Assembly (NCBI GenBank): GCA_027076325.1
Contig: JALTJZ010000011.1
Coordinates: forward strand, 1 to 64,000
Reading direction: 5' to 3'
DNA: 64,000 nucleotides
Origin: Chromatiales bacterium
Lineage (GTDB): Bacteria > Pseudomonadota > Gammaproteobacteria > UBA6429 > Thiohalophilaceae
Both the position numbers and the translations under genes were made by a program. How positions within the stretch are numbered: the first letter of the stretch is position 1; each line of letters begins with the position of its first letter. The notes below the pieces were generated by a model. That model had not been told where the DNA came from. It saw only the letters and a program-made list of their open reading frames with translations, and searched no databases. Shown here one piece after another: positions 1-8,400 of this stretch.

Positions 1-49
1 CCGCTCAATAAAAGCCATACGGCCTTCATTGAGTTGGCAGTTGAAATAA

Positions 50-125
50 GGCCGGATAGCTCAGTCGGTAGAGCAGAGGATTGAAAATCCTCGTGTCCCT
101 GGTTCGATTCCAGGTCCGGCCACCA
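50..125 (+). tRNA. tRNA-Phe (GAA)
   Basis: A 76-nt cloverleaf with acceptor stem GGCCGGA/TCCGGCC, T-loop GTTCGATTC and an encoded 3' CCA. The anticodon loop TTGAAAA lies on a GAGGA/TCCTC stem with GAA at 83-85, so it reads Phe codons. It borders an AT-rich run of defence genes. tRNA genes are frequent integration sites, but I found no second copy of its 3' end and no integrase in the window, so an island boundary here is only inferred. Confidence 0.97.
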
Positions 126-162
126 CTTCTTTGAAATATCCTTCTCTTCGTCGATCTAGCGC

Positions 163-465
163 CTACTTCGAAAGCATTGTTTGTATGCACTTTTCAAGTG
201 GGAGCAAATGTTTTTCTATAACAGAAACAATTGTAAGCGAATCAATATTGCCAATATAGTTATGGACAAGAATATTTCGAAAACCGCTGATCTCCTTCCA
301 TGGGACGTCCCCACAAATCGAATATTTAGTTTCTGGTAAATTCTGGGTGGCCTCAGACAAAGTTTGTAAATTACGTAAAGCCGCATCATAAAGAATTTCA
401 TCCTTTGTCAAATCGCCACGGCTCTGGATGTCACGAATTTTTTTTATTGCATCAAGAATATGCAA
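163..465 (-). CDS. hepT: HepT-like toxin (HEPN domain) of a MntA-HepT pair
   Basis: A 100-residue, mostly helical HEPN protein. The RNase motif R-x4-H-x-Y is intact (R63, H68, Y70 in RNILVHNY). Family knowledge: HepT is an RNase toxin that the neighbouring MntA nucleotidyltransferase silences by adding AMP to the tyrosine of this motif. The start is TTG at 465: an in-frame TAG lies just upstream, no ATG or GTG comes between, and AGGAGG sits 8 bases before it. The antitoxin gene ends 23 bases upstream, so both are one leftward operon. The intact motif suggests an active toxin. Confidence 0.85.
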   Translation of the reverse strand: MHILDAIKKIRDIQSRGDLTKDEILYDAALRNLQTLSEATQNLPETKYSICGDVPWKEISGFRNILVHNYIGNIDSLTIVSVIEKHLLPLEKCIQTMLSK

Positions 466-488
466 CGCATAAGCCTCCTAGTTCTTAC

Positions 489-791
489 TCATAAATCGAT
501 AGCCTCATTAAGAACCTGTTCACTAATATGCCGGTTTAGCTCATGCACCGGTATAACCTCAACACGACGATGTAACAAGTCAGAAAGCTTTTCGATTAAT
601 GGCAAGCGCTGTGCAAATAAATCGTAGCCACGCGGAAAATCCACCAGAAAATCTACGTCACTGTCTGGTTTTTCTTCACCTCTGGAGACAGAGCCAAAAA
701 TACGAATGTTATGGGCACCATACTGCTCAGCTAATGCTCTAATCACTTCTCTTTTTGCCTGTAATTCAGTTAATAACACAGCAAACCCCAA
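489..791 (-). CDS. mntA: MntA-like nucleotidyltransferase antitoxin
   Basis: A 100-residue minimal nucleotidyltransferase. The signature G-S-x10-D-x-D is complete (G33, S34, D45, D47), as expected for metal-dependent AMP transfer. In studied pairs MntA AMPylates HepT and so neutralises it. It precedes hepT in the same leftward operon. Start choice is uncertain: TTG at 791 gives 100 residues with no clear ribosome site, and an in-frame GTG four codons later is preceded by a GGGG. The nearest upstream structure is an imperfect inverted repeat at 912-945 that could be its operator. Confidence 0.85.
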   Translation of the reverse strand: MGFAVLLTELQAKREVIRALAEQYGAHNIRIFGSVSRGEEKPDSDVDFLVDFPRGYDLFAQRLPLIEKLSDLLHRRVEVIPVHELNRHISEQVLNEAIDL

Positions 792-1252
792 TGTTATATA
801 GAAAATAAGCTTAAATAATAACAGGCTTAACTGAAAACTGAAAACTATCGGCAGCTACGAGCAAGTAGCTCTTTAATAACAAGATCGCTCCTTATGCCGG
901 CTACTCACGTAGTTTCCAATATAAGAAAATTGTTATATCGGAAACCTCGACAAAAATGACTTAAAAGCCGTTTTCCTATCAAATTAACCTAAACACGGCA
1001 TAAAAAAACTATTTTGACCAATGACCAGGTACAAAAAGCCGTCATTCCGGCAGTGTTTTGGCCAGAATCCAGGTTTGGGAAGTTGAAATCCAACTAACAC
1101 CCTTAGGGTTGTCAGGGCGTAGTTCGATTTTTACAACATCCATCTACCAACTCACATTAGTCACGTTTGCGCACAGTTACAGCCCAATAGACTCCACACC
1201 AAAAAAAGAGATAAAATAATCTCGCAATAAAACTAAGCAAAAAGGAAATTTT
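792..1252. other. Non-coding stretch between mntA-hepT and the HARE-HTH gene
   Basis: A 461-bp divergent intergenic region with no convincing gene. It holds the inverted repeat at 912-945 and, at about 1040-1075, a fragment reading GTCATTCCGGC...GGCCAGAATCCAG that resembles the short dispersed repeats common in gammaproteobacterial spacers. A small palindrome GAGAT-N6-ATCTC at 1208-1223 lies before the next gene. No clear promoter pair was seen. Confidence 0.5.
912..945. repeat. Inverted repeat upstream of mntA (possible operator)
   Basis: GTTTCCAATATAA (912-924) faces TTATATCGGAAAC (933-945) across 8 bases, with one mismatch in 13 pairs. It lies about 120 bp upstream of mntA. It could bind a dimeric repressor or form a hairpin; no T-run follows, so it is not a terminator. 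Function inferred only. Confidence 0.45.
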
Positions 1253-1477
1253 ATGAACATAGCAGAAGCAGCAAAAAGTGTATTACAGGATTCGGCTGAA
1301 GCAATGACACCAGCAGAGATTCATTCTGAAATTGTTAGACGCGACCTTTTTACATTTGGTGCCAAAAACCCGGTTAGCGTTGTATCATCTACTTTACGGA
1401 AAAAATCGGATGCAGATCCTAAAGCTAAAACCATCATCTTTCATATGAGCGAAAAAGGTAAATACAAACTAGCGTAA
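1253..1477 (+). CDS. Small HARE-HTH winged-helix protein
   Basis: A 74-residue protein that looks like a stand-alone HARE-HTH (HB1/ASXL/restriction endonuclease HTH) domain: helical start with TPAEIHSEIVRRDLF, the typical FGAKNPVSVVSSTLRK segment, and a C-terminal MSEKGKYKLA strand. In the family this winged helix is found in restriction endonucleases and chromatin proteins and is thought to read modified DNA. It has an AAAGGAA ribosome site. The Dnd-associated methyltransferase starts 19 bases downstream, so the two are probably co-transcribed. A role as a reader or regulator tied to phosphorothioate DNA is inference. Confidence 0.7.
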   Translation: MNIAEAAKSVLQDSAEAMTPAEIHSEIVRRDLFTFGAKNPVSVVSSTLRKKSDADPKAKTIIFHMSEKGKYKLA

Positions 1478-1496
1478 TAACCAAAACGGTTAAACC

Positions 1497-3380
1497 GTGA
1501 ATTTTGTTGAATTCAAAAAGAATGTTTCACAAATATCCGTTGGTAAAAAATTGCCAACAGCCATATATATTCATGAGTCTGCACTAGATAGTATTCCCCC
1601 AAAATTACTATCTCATGTTATAACGGTAATTGAAGAACTCGCCTTATCCAAGACTGAATGGAATTTATTAAAACTCTATAAAAATGACCATAAAGTATCC
1701 TTGTTGCACTACCCTGAGTTTGATGAATATGCTTACCCCGCTCTAACACAAAGCATTACGATTGACATTGAAAATAATACATTTACAAAAAGTAACTACC
1801 AAACATCAGAAAACCCACCCATACTGCACCGTAAAGAAACCTTTGTAAAAACAGATTACCCACACATAAACCTGTTCAATGAAATAACATCCGAAGGTGA
1901 AAAAATAGGCCTCTATGAAAACCCGCGCTCTATTGGTTTTAAAAAAAACTGGGGAAGAATAATAAAATCGAAAGGTCACTACCTGGATGACAGTGGCCGG
2001 TTAAAAGCACTAATCGAAAAGCCTGTAAACACTAATCTTAATAAAAATTTCAGTGGCGAGGTGGAACGTCATAAAACAGCTATCAATCGCCACAAGTTAT
2101 CTAAACCAATGAGCATTCTTGCCAAGCACAACTACCTAAATGGTGACTACAGCCTATTCGACTATGGTTGCGGTAAAGGCGATGATGCCCGGGAGTTAGA
2201 AGCGCATGGCTTAAATGTCGCCAAATACGATCCACACCACTACCCCAATGGAGATAAAATAAAGTCCGACATTGTCAATTTAGGCTTTGTTCTAAATGTT
2301 ATAGAAGAACGGGCAGAACGAGATGAAACATTAAAAAATGCATGGGCATTATCCAATAAAATTTTAGCTGTATCGGTCATGATTGCCGGTGATGCAATGC
2401 TAGAAAAATTTTCACCTTATAAAGACGGTGTAATCACTAAAGCCAACACATTCCAGAAATATTATGCACAAAGCGAAATTCGATACTACATAGAAAATAT
2501 TCTAAATGTGCAAGCCATACCCGCAGGACAAGGAATTTTTTTAATATTTAAAGACAAAATTGAAGAGCAAAACTTTTTAGTAAAAAGACAATATATAAGC
2601 CGAGACTGGCGCCAGAAAACAATTCGTGAGCTAAAAACCAACCCAATAAAAATTAAAAAGTCTATTTTTGAAAAACATATTGAATTATTCACCCATTACT
2701 GGGAAACCACTCTAAAGTTAGGTCGCATTCCCGCGAATAGTGAATTTGAATATTCCGAACAAATTAGGCGCATTACTGGCTCGCACTTAAAGGCGCATCA
2801 TTTATTATTGGAACTTTTTGGCGAGAATGTATTTAACGAAGCAGCCGAAAAAAGAAAGAATGATTTACTCGTTTACTTTGCACTAAGCCTGTTTGAAAAA
2901 AGGCGGCCACAAACCCATATGCCTGAAAACCTTAAACGCGACATCAAAGCTTTTTTTAATTCCTACACATCGGCTATAGAATATGCAAAAGCTGTACTCT
3001 TTTCGTTATCAAATACCGACATAATCAAAGAAGCCTGCATCAATGCATACAATATTTTACAATGCGGCCTAATGGAAGAAGGCCATAGCTACACCTTCCA
3101 TAAAAAATATATTGGCGATTTACCACCAGAGCTAAGAATTTATATTGGTTGTGCTACACAACTCTATGGTGACCTTGAAGATATTCAACTTATTAAAGCC
3201 CATATTACTTCAGGCAAGGTCAGCTTAATGGGCTATGACAACTGGAATAAAAAAGAACCGTTACTATTAGAAAGGATTAAAATTAAGCTTAGGGAGCAGG
3301 ATGTGGATTTTTTTGATTATGTTGGTGTGTTCACACCAGCACCACTCATAAATAAAAATATTTTTATTTTATCAAGATAA
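1497..3380 (+). CDS. DNA phosphorothioation-associated putative methyltransferase
   Basis: A 627-residue protein that I recognise as the dnd-related putative methyltransferase family (TIGR04096, from memory). The centre has a Rossmann methyltransferase core: motif I FDYGCGKGDD (residues 221-230), an acidic/proline turn YDPHHYP (244-250) and a segment LGFVLNVIEE (262-271). Before it stands the conserved ERHKTAINRHKLSKPM stretch. The N-terminal 190 and C-terminal 250 residues match no domain I know. GTG start at 1497, 19 bases after the HARE-HTH gene, with a weak ribosome site. It ends 4 bases from the converging end of the leftward operon. Its substrate is unknown; the dnd neighbourhood supports a role on modified DNA. 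Confidence 0.75.
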   Translation: MNFVEFKKNVSQISVGKKLPTAIYIHESALDSIPPKLLSHVITVIEELALSKTEWNLLKLYKNDHKVSLLHYPEFDEYAYPALTQSITIDIENNTFTKSNYQTSENPPILHRKETFVKTDYPHINLFNEITSEGEKIGLYENPRSIGFKKNWGRIIKSKGHYLDDSGRLKALIEKPVNTNLNKNFSGEVERHKTAINRHKLSKPMSILAKHNYLNGDYSLFDYGCGKGDDARELEAHGLNVAKYDPHHYPNGDKIKSDIVNLGFVLNVIEERAERDETLKNAWALSNKILAVSVMIAGDAMLEKFSPYKDGVITKANTFQKYYAQSEIRYYIENILNVQAIPAGQGIFLIFKDKIEEQNFLVKRQYISRDWRQKTIRELKTNPIKIKKSIFEKHIELFTHYWETTLKLGRIPANSEFEYSEQIRRITGSHLKAHHLLLELFGENVFNEAAEKRKNDLLVYFALSLFEKRRPQTHMPENLKRDIKAFFNSYTSAIEYAKAVLFSLSNTDIIKEACINAYNILQCGLMEEGHSYTFHKKYIGDLPPELRIYIGCATQLYGDLEDIQLIKAHITSGKVSLMGYDNWNKKEPLLLERIKIKLREQDVDFFDYVGVFTPAPLINKNIFILSR

Positions 3381-3384
3381 TTAT

Positions 3385-3867
3385 TTAGTTGTTTTCTGGA
3401 AGTATAATTTTTTTGGGTTTTTTGATAACAACTTTTTTCTTATTTGAATTTCTAGCATGCTCAAAAATTTTATCTTGAATTACTTTGTAATATTCATCTG
3501 GTTCATTAATATCTTTAAGCCAATCTGATAGTATACTCATTCCTCCTGAACAATATTTCTCAAATAGCTTCCAACATTGTGAAGCACCGTCTTTAAATAT
3601 GTCAGGGGAATCAAATTCAAGCAATCCTAAAAGGTATACCACACCATCTTTGTTAAAGTTTTGCCCAGCGATATAGGTAGAATCTACTTCACCTCCATTA
3701 CCATCCCTCTCCTCCATTTTACCTTCAGACTTCCCTAGCATCGCAGCAAAAAGCATTAAATCACGTAAATATGGAAATATCTGCGGCCTATTAGGGTGGT
3801 CTTCAGATCTACTAGTTAAATCTTTAACAAGATTTTCATACTTCTTTGAAAAAAATAATGATGGCAT
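3385..3867 (-). CDS. Dnd system-associated small protein (candidate dnd_assoc_4)
   Basis: A 160-residue soluble protein, the last gene of the leftward operon. It resembles the 'dnd system-associated protein 4' family as I remember it (PYLRDLMLFAAMLG near residues 32-45, then an acidic stretch with YLLGLLEF and a lysine-rich KKKVVIKKPKKI tail). No catalytic motif is visible. The ATPase gene ends one base before its start codon (TAA-A-ATG), so translation is probably coupled. A partner or DNA-binding subunit of the ATPase is a reasonable guess; the basic tail is suited to nucleic acid contact. Confidence 0.55.
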   Translation of the reverse strand: MPSLFFSKKYENLVKDLTSRSEDHPNRPQIFPYLRDLMLFAAMLGKSEGKMEERDGNGGEVDSTYIAGQNFNKDGVVYLLGLLEFDSPDIFKDGASQCWKLFEKYCSGGMSILSDWLKDINEPDEYYKVIQDKIFEHARNSNKKKVVIKKPKKIILPENN

Positions 3868-3868
3868 T

Positions 3869-5893
3869 TTATAACTCCATAATCACAGAACGGTCAATGG
3901 CCATCCCATATCTTGAACATTCAATTTCTTTATCTTTTAACACTCGTTTATCCAAAGTTTTTTCACCAGAGTTTTCTCCAGAAGATTCGGAAATGAGAAC
4001 ATATTCCTTCCCAACATATTCAGAAATATTTTCTTCAACTGCACTGCTCCAATGTGATGATGATAAAAGAATTACTAACTGTTCCGTAGATTCAGGTAAA
4101 AACTTAGCAACAGCACCTCTATATTGATTATCCAACTCACCAAATGGTGCATCAATAACAAATGGTGCAACAGTACCTTGCACAAAATATTTACTACTTT
4201 GCTTGCTTCTTGATTTTGCTAGCTCTATTAAAGAAGATATAAATGACATGTTTAACAATGCTTTTTCACCTTTGCTTTTTGCTACACTAGAACCATCACG
4301 TTTCTTTAACTCAAAGGTAAAATCTTCTTTCACTTCTGAATAATAATCTTTACGTGAAAACTTATCTAACCGGTCATTAATTAACTCTTCAATCTCATTG
4401 CGTGCACTAGCTTCTTCAGTCTTGATAACATAATGTATTTTCTCAACAAGCTTATCTAGAAATTCTATTCGTAATTTATATTCGTTTAGTTTTCCACTTT
4501 CGACTGCTTGTCGAGATTTCCTTTTTACTTCCTCATAATGTTTAGTTGCATTTGCCAGTTCAACACCGCACAAATGCTTTTCAGTCCTCAATTTCTCGGC
4601 AAGATCCATATAGTCGGCTCGATCAGACTCAAGCTTGTATATTCTTGGTTTATCTATACCAATGATCTTTTCTTTAATTTCTTCCAATTCTCTTTCTATT
4701 GTTCCTTCTTCTTCAGCAAGCTGCTTTATCTCTATATCTAAGCTATTTATTCTATTAATATATTCTTTTGAAACATCATTAATATTCTCAGCGATTCCTG
4801 TTGCCTTTGTCACGGCTTCCTCTTGATCAGATGTTGCCGCACCAATAAGTAACTCCTTAACTTTATCTCGCTCTCTACTTCCTTCTTTTAAACAAGAGCC
4901 ACAGATACACAAATTATTCTTAAGAAGATCATTAATAAAAACATCATTATATTCAGCTGGCAATTTTCTTTCAGTTCTATACTTATTTAATATTGCCGCC
5001 CCACCTTTCATAAATTTAAAGCCATAAATTGACCATCCATAAGTTGATAAATATCGAATTCGAGTTTGCGTATTTTTTTCAACTTCCCTAGGTATCATTC
5101 TTTTTCTTAGCTCTAACTTCTCTCGCTTTTTAGTAAGACGCTCAATATTATCAACTTTTATTTTTGCAAGCTCCTCATTTATATCAGCCAATGCTTCATT
5201 AACCTTTATTAGATTTGCCTCAGACTCCGCACGTTTATTCTTTATTTTTTCAATTAATTCAGATGCATCTGCTTCTTGTAAAAGGGCATTTTTTGCAGCA
5301 TCATCTATTTTTGATAATTTGGCATAACTCTTTTGCCACTTCAGCTTAATTGATTTAATAATTTCAATAGATTTGTCTGCGTGATTAAAACCTAATATTG
5401 ATCTTATAGCCTGCTTGAAAGGCAAGCTACTTGTTCCCAGATTATTTAATCCCTCACCATGAAAGAAAAAATAAGGTGACATTGCAATGGGAATAATTCG
5501 ATTAATTACAGTTTGCATGTTATCTATAGGTTCATTATTCGAACCATCAACAAGGAAACCACTTACTACGCCACTATTAGTTTTATGAGTTTTTTGATTG
5601 TATTCTCTAAGAACTCGATATATTTTTTCATTATGTGTAAAAATTAGTTCAACTAATGTGGTAGCAATATCATTTTTATATTTAGTTTCATTTACCAACT
5701 TGTCGTGCTGCTCAAACTCCTCAAGCAACTTTCCATATAGACACCAATGTATCGCATTAAGTATTGTTGTTTTACCAACGCCATTTTCACCGTGAACAAG
5801 AGTAACAGACCTTTCATCATCATGCGCAAAAGATAAATATGCTTCACCATAAAATTGTCGAAAATCAACTAACTTAATTGATAGTAATTTCAT
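3869..5893 (-). CDS. SMC/RecF-like ATPase of the Dnd restriction arm
   Basis: A 674-residue ABC/SMC-type ATPase. Walker A GENGVGKTT (35-43) follows an N-terminal KLVDFRQFYGE strand; long charged coiled-coil segments (about 180-270 and 360-500) flank a centre with C329-x-C331-x2-C334, reminiscent of a zinc hook. The signature-like SKGEKALLNM (540-549) and Walker B PFVIDAPFGELD (577-588) close the head. Fold and size match DndD, but the true dndD is at 11062-13071, so this is a second, diverged ATPase. It lies between a 53-residue protein and a Dnd-associated protein, downstream of the helicase, which points to a restriction rather than modification role. Confidence 0.7.
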   Translation of the reverse strand: MKLLSIKLVDFRQFYGEAYLSFAHDDERSVTLVHGENGVGKTTILNAIHWCLYGKLLEEFEQHDKLVNETKYKNDIATTLVELIFTHNEKIYRVLREYNQKTHKTNSGVVSGFLVDGSNNEPIDNMQTVINRIIPIAMSPYFFFHGEGLNNLGTSSLPFKQAIRSILGFNHADKSIEIIKSIKLKWQKSYAKLSKIDDAAKNALLQEADASELIEKIKNKRAESEANLIKVNEALADINEELAKIKVDNIERLTKKREKLELRKRMIPREVEKNTQTRIRYLSTYGWSIYGFKFMKGGAAILNKYRTERKLPAEYNDVFINDLLKNNLCICGSCLKEGSRERDKVKELLIGAATSDQEEAVTKATGIAENINDVSKEYINRINSLDIEIKQLAEEEGTIERELEEIKEKIIGIDKPRIYKLESDRADYMDLAEKLRTEKHLCGVELANATKHYEEVKRKSRQAVESGKLNEYKLRIEFLDKLVEKIHYVIKTEEASARNEIEELINDRLDKFSRKDYYSEVKEDFTFELKKRDGSSVAKSKGEKALLNMSFISSLIELAKSRSKQSSKYFVQGTVAPFVIDAPFGELDNQYRGAVAKFLPESTEQLVILLSSSHWSSAVEENISEYVGKEYVLISESSGENSGEKTLDKRVLKDKEIECSRYGMAIDRSVIMEL

Positions 5894-5895
5894 AA

Positions 5896-6057
5896 TTACT
5901 CCATTAAATCACTTATTGCTGACTCTAATATATTCTCAATATTATCTTTGTGCTTCGAGTCAGATACTTCTTTTATTGCAATTGATCCCTCATTAAGCTC
6001 AGAGAGAATCTCTTTAAATACCTGATCCAATTTATTTTCATACATGTCTTCATTCAC
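5896..6057 (-). CDS. 53-residue acidic protein between helicase and ATPase
   Basis: A short gene read with GTG at 6057, preceded by GAGGTAGAGG and overlapping the helicase stop (GTGAATGA), and ending TAA two bases before the ATPase ATG. An internal ATG at 6045 would give 49 residues. The product is acidic and helical (ENKLDQVFKEILSELNEG, then NIENILESAISDLME). I know no family for it. The overlap on one side and 2-base gap on the other are what a translated, coupled gene would show; a bare spacer of this size would be unusual here. Possibly a small adaptor linking helicase and ATPase. Confidence 0.6.
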   Translation of the reverse strand: MNEDMYENKLDQVFKEILSELNEGSIAIKEVSDSKHKDNIENILESAISDLME

Positions 6058-8239
6058 AATCCTCTACCTCATAACGAAGAGATTTAACTCTATTAAAAAT
6101 TTCATCATAATCAACATTATTTTCATCTGCTAAGTCTTGTAATTGTTTTTCAAGATCCTTCCAATTCAGTGCTAATCTCGCAAACTCAAGTGCTCTTAAC
6201 AATTCATATTCAGTTAGTTCTTTGGATGTTCCTTCACTTAACGACCGCTTTGACGTAACAATAATATCCCATATATATGCTTTATCCTTACCTTTATTTT
6301 TCCTTAATACTCTTCCTCGTCTTTGAATAAATTGACGCTCATTCCTCGAAGACGCCAAAAGAAGTGCACTTTTAATACCCGGCATATCAAAGCCTTCATC
6401 CAACACTTTAATTGCAAATACAGAGTCAATTGTTCCTGCTGAAAATGAACCAAGAATGCTATTTCTAGCTGATTGACTTTCCTTTGCTGTTATTCGAGCA
6501 GATTGAAGATTATTCTTCTTATTTGCGATTATTTGAGCTCTTTCAATATCTCGTAATGACATATCACTAATATCACTATCATCAGTTGTACCTGAACCAC
6601 AGTAAACTAATAAATGTTTTAGCCCAGTTTTTTCCTTAATTCTTTCTAGTATGTTTGGAAGTAATTCAAATTTCTCATTTGCAGAACCTAGCACAGCAGC
6701 TCTCATATTTAAGTGGTAGGCAAGAGCACTCTCATTAATAACTCCGCCATTTAGCTGAATTGCCTGCAACTTTCTAGCCTCGTTAGAATGATTTTCATAA
6801 AGTTCAGCTTCATCTTCATTTAACTCGACAATATCAAAATAATATTCATACTTTACTAAGACGTCATCTCTAAAAGCATCGGATAAGCCATAATATGAAA
6901 TAGGCTTACCAAAGTAACTAATTAAACGTTCCTTAAGTTGAATTTCTTTTTCACCCCATGGGGTTGCACTAAGACCAATCTTATAATCAGCTTTTGGGGT
7001 TTTTTTATTATGTACAATATTTCCAAGCCTATGGCATTCATCCCCAATAAAAATTATCTGACTTGAATCATATTCACTTATTAAATTTAAAAACTCATTA
7101 GACTGAAGGGTTTTATTTACAGAAACTATACTTGTAATGCGAGCAGTAGAATCAAAAGCATTAAGATTTAATTTCATTTTAATTGGTTCAAACCAATTAT
7201 TAATTGACCCATAAGCTTTAATTGGCTCATAGCCAAATATTCTTAAATTATCAACCCATTGATCAGCTAATATTTGATATGGCACTGACACTAAAACTAA
7301 TATATCAATATTATTATCTAAAGCTATTTGCTTTGATAATAATGTTGCTGCATATATTGCTGTGATTGTTTTACCACTACCAGTAGCTAAGGCAAATATC
7401 CCCTTATAATCAGAACTAAAATAGTTTTTTATTGCTTTCTCTTGATGCCTTTTAAGTTCAAATCGTGTACTACCAAAGAATAAAGGAATGTCTGGTAAGT
7501 TTTTTCCTTTTTCTATATTTTTTTTCAACTCAAAAAATAGTTCTCTAAATTCATTATCATGTATTTTATCTTCGCTTAGGCATGAAATCTTCTCTAGTAC
7601 TGGATCTGGTGCATCTACCGAAATAGAATTTTTTGAGTTTCCTGACCACAATCTTAAAAACTCTGCTAATTTATATTCACCAAATCTTTTATAAACATCA
7701 ACATCCCAACTTTTAAAAACCGATAAAGATTCATAATTGTATTCGGGAAGATTAGCATTTCTTGTATCATTATTTGTGCCATGCGCAACAATTTCACTAC
7801 GATCGTGATCTCTAAAGTATGCAAACTTATCATGGTGTATACCATTAGGACGAAGAGAATACTTTATTCTTATTACGCCTTTTGCAACCAGCCAACTTAG
7901 AATCAGAAGCCCCTTTTTTTGAACATCATTTTTATCAATTTCATTCCAAAGAATTGATAAATCTGGAAACTCTAAAAACCTTTCAGGATTTAAAGCTCCC
8001 TCTTTAATTGCTAAATAATCTTCAGGAGATATGGTTTTACCTATTAATAAACGACACTCACCCCCAATATTTGAAAATGATTCAAATTCTTCGCCAAGTA
8101 AAGCTAAAACTTTGCTATCTAAGTAACCAACAGATCTAAAATATTCTTTTGAGTTCATCAAACATGGTTTAACAAACTCATTAAGAATATTCGAATCATC
8201 AGATGAATAATTATCTTTAAGGTTTAATTCGCTTAACAT
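6050..8239 (-). CDS. PLD-like nuclease/DEAD helicase, candidate phosphorothioate-dependent restriction enzyme
   Basis: A 729-residue two-part protein. The N-terminal 200 residues look like a phospholipase-D-type nuclease domain, with HDK (136-138), a following aspartate, and GTNN (154-157). Next comes a superfamily 2 helicase: ATGSGKT (285-291), DECH (400-403), SATPWGE (424-430) and QRRGRVLRK (639-647). I associate it with the 'DNA phosphorothioation system restriction enzyme' family (TIGR04095), from memory. It is the first gene of the leftward operon, divergent from dndB across about 160 bp. dndFGH are absent, so this protein with the ATPase is the likely alternative effector. Only one clear HKD motif is visible, so the nuclease may work as a dimer. 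Confidence 0.7.
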   Translation of the reverse strand: MLSELNLKDNYSSDDSNILNEFVKPCLMNSKEYFRSVGYLDSKVLALLGEEFESFSNIGGECRLLIGKTISPEDYLAIKEGALNPERFLEFPDLSILWNEIDKNDVQKKGLLILSWLVAKGVIRIKYSLRPNGIHHDKFAYFRDHDRSEIVAHGTNNDTRNANLPEYNYESLSVFKSWDVDVYKRFGEYKLAEFLRLWSGNSKNSISVDAPDPVLEKISCLSEDKIHDNEFRELFFELKKNIEKGKNLPDIPLFFGSTRFELKRHQEKAIKNYFSSDYKGIFALATGSGKTITAIYAATLLSKQIALDNNIDILVLVSVPYQILADQWVDNLRIFGYEPIKAYGSINNWFEPIKMKLNLNAFDSTARITSIVSVNKTLQSNEFLNLISEYDSSQIIFIGDECHRLGNIVHNKKTPKADYKIGLSATPWGEKEIQLKERLISYFGKPISYYGLSDAFRDDVLVKYEYYFDIVELNEDEAELYENHSNEARKLQAIQLNGGVINESALAYHLNMRAAVLGSANEKFELLPNILERIKEKTGLKHLLVYCGSGTTDDSDISDMSLRDIERAQIIANKKNNLQSARITAKESQSARNSILGSFSAGTIDSVFAIKVLDEGFDMPGIKSALLLASSRNERQFIQRRGRVLRKNKGKDKAYIWDIIVTSKRSLSEGTSKELTEYELLRALEFARLALNWKDLEKQLQDLADENNVDYDEIFNRVKSLRYEVEDCE

Positions 8240-8333
8240 TACTTACCCGAATTTATTTTCTTAATTAAGTATTTATTATTATAAATACACAGCTAGAACC
8301 CAAAATGGGCTGACAGAAAAGAACACCGCAATA

Positions 8334-8394
8334 AAATGGAAGTTATTATTGACTTGCATTTAACTTCCCTGTAATATTAATTTAACTTCCATTT
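8334..8394. promoter_or_regulatory. Three TAACTTCC boxes in the dndB promoter (candidate operator)
   Basis: AAATGGAAGTTA (8334-8345) and TAACTTCCATTT (8383-8394) form a perfect 12-bp inverted pair. A middle copy TTTAACTTCC (8359-8368) repeats the right arm (8381-8390) exactly, 22 bp apart, about two helical turns. The middle box lies inside the -35/-10 spacer and the right box over the expected transcription start, so a bound protein would block RNA polymerase. DndB represses dnd operons in studied systems and is the natural candidate, but this is inferred. Confidence 0.6.
8349..8377 (+). promoter_or_regulatory. Sigma-70 promoter of dndBCDE
   Basis: TTGACT (8349-8354), a 17-base spacer and TAATAT (8372-8377) make a near-consensus promoter. 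Transcription would begin near 8384, leaving a leader of about 17 bases before the dndB ATG at 8401. Confidence 0.7.
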
Positions 8395-8400
8395 CACGAA

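Noticed and set aside
3385-8239. The leftward operon as dndFGH
   Set aside because: Gene sizes, order and motifs differ: a PLD-helicase, a 53-residue protein, an SMC-like ATPase and a small protein do not match DndF, DndG and DndH.
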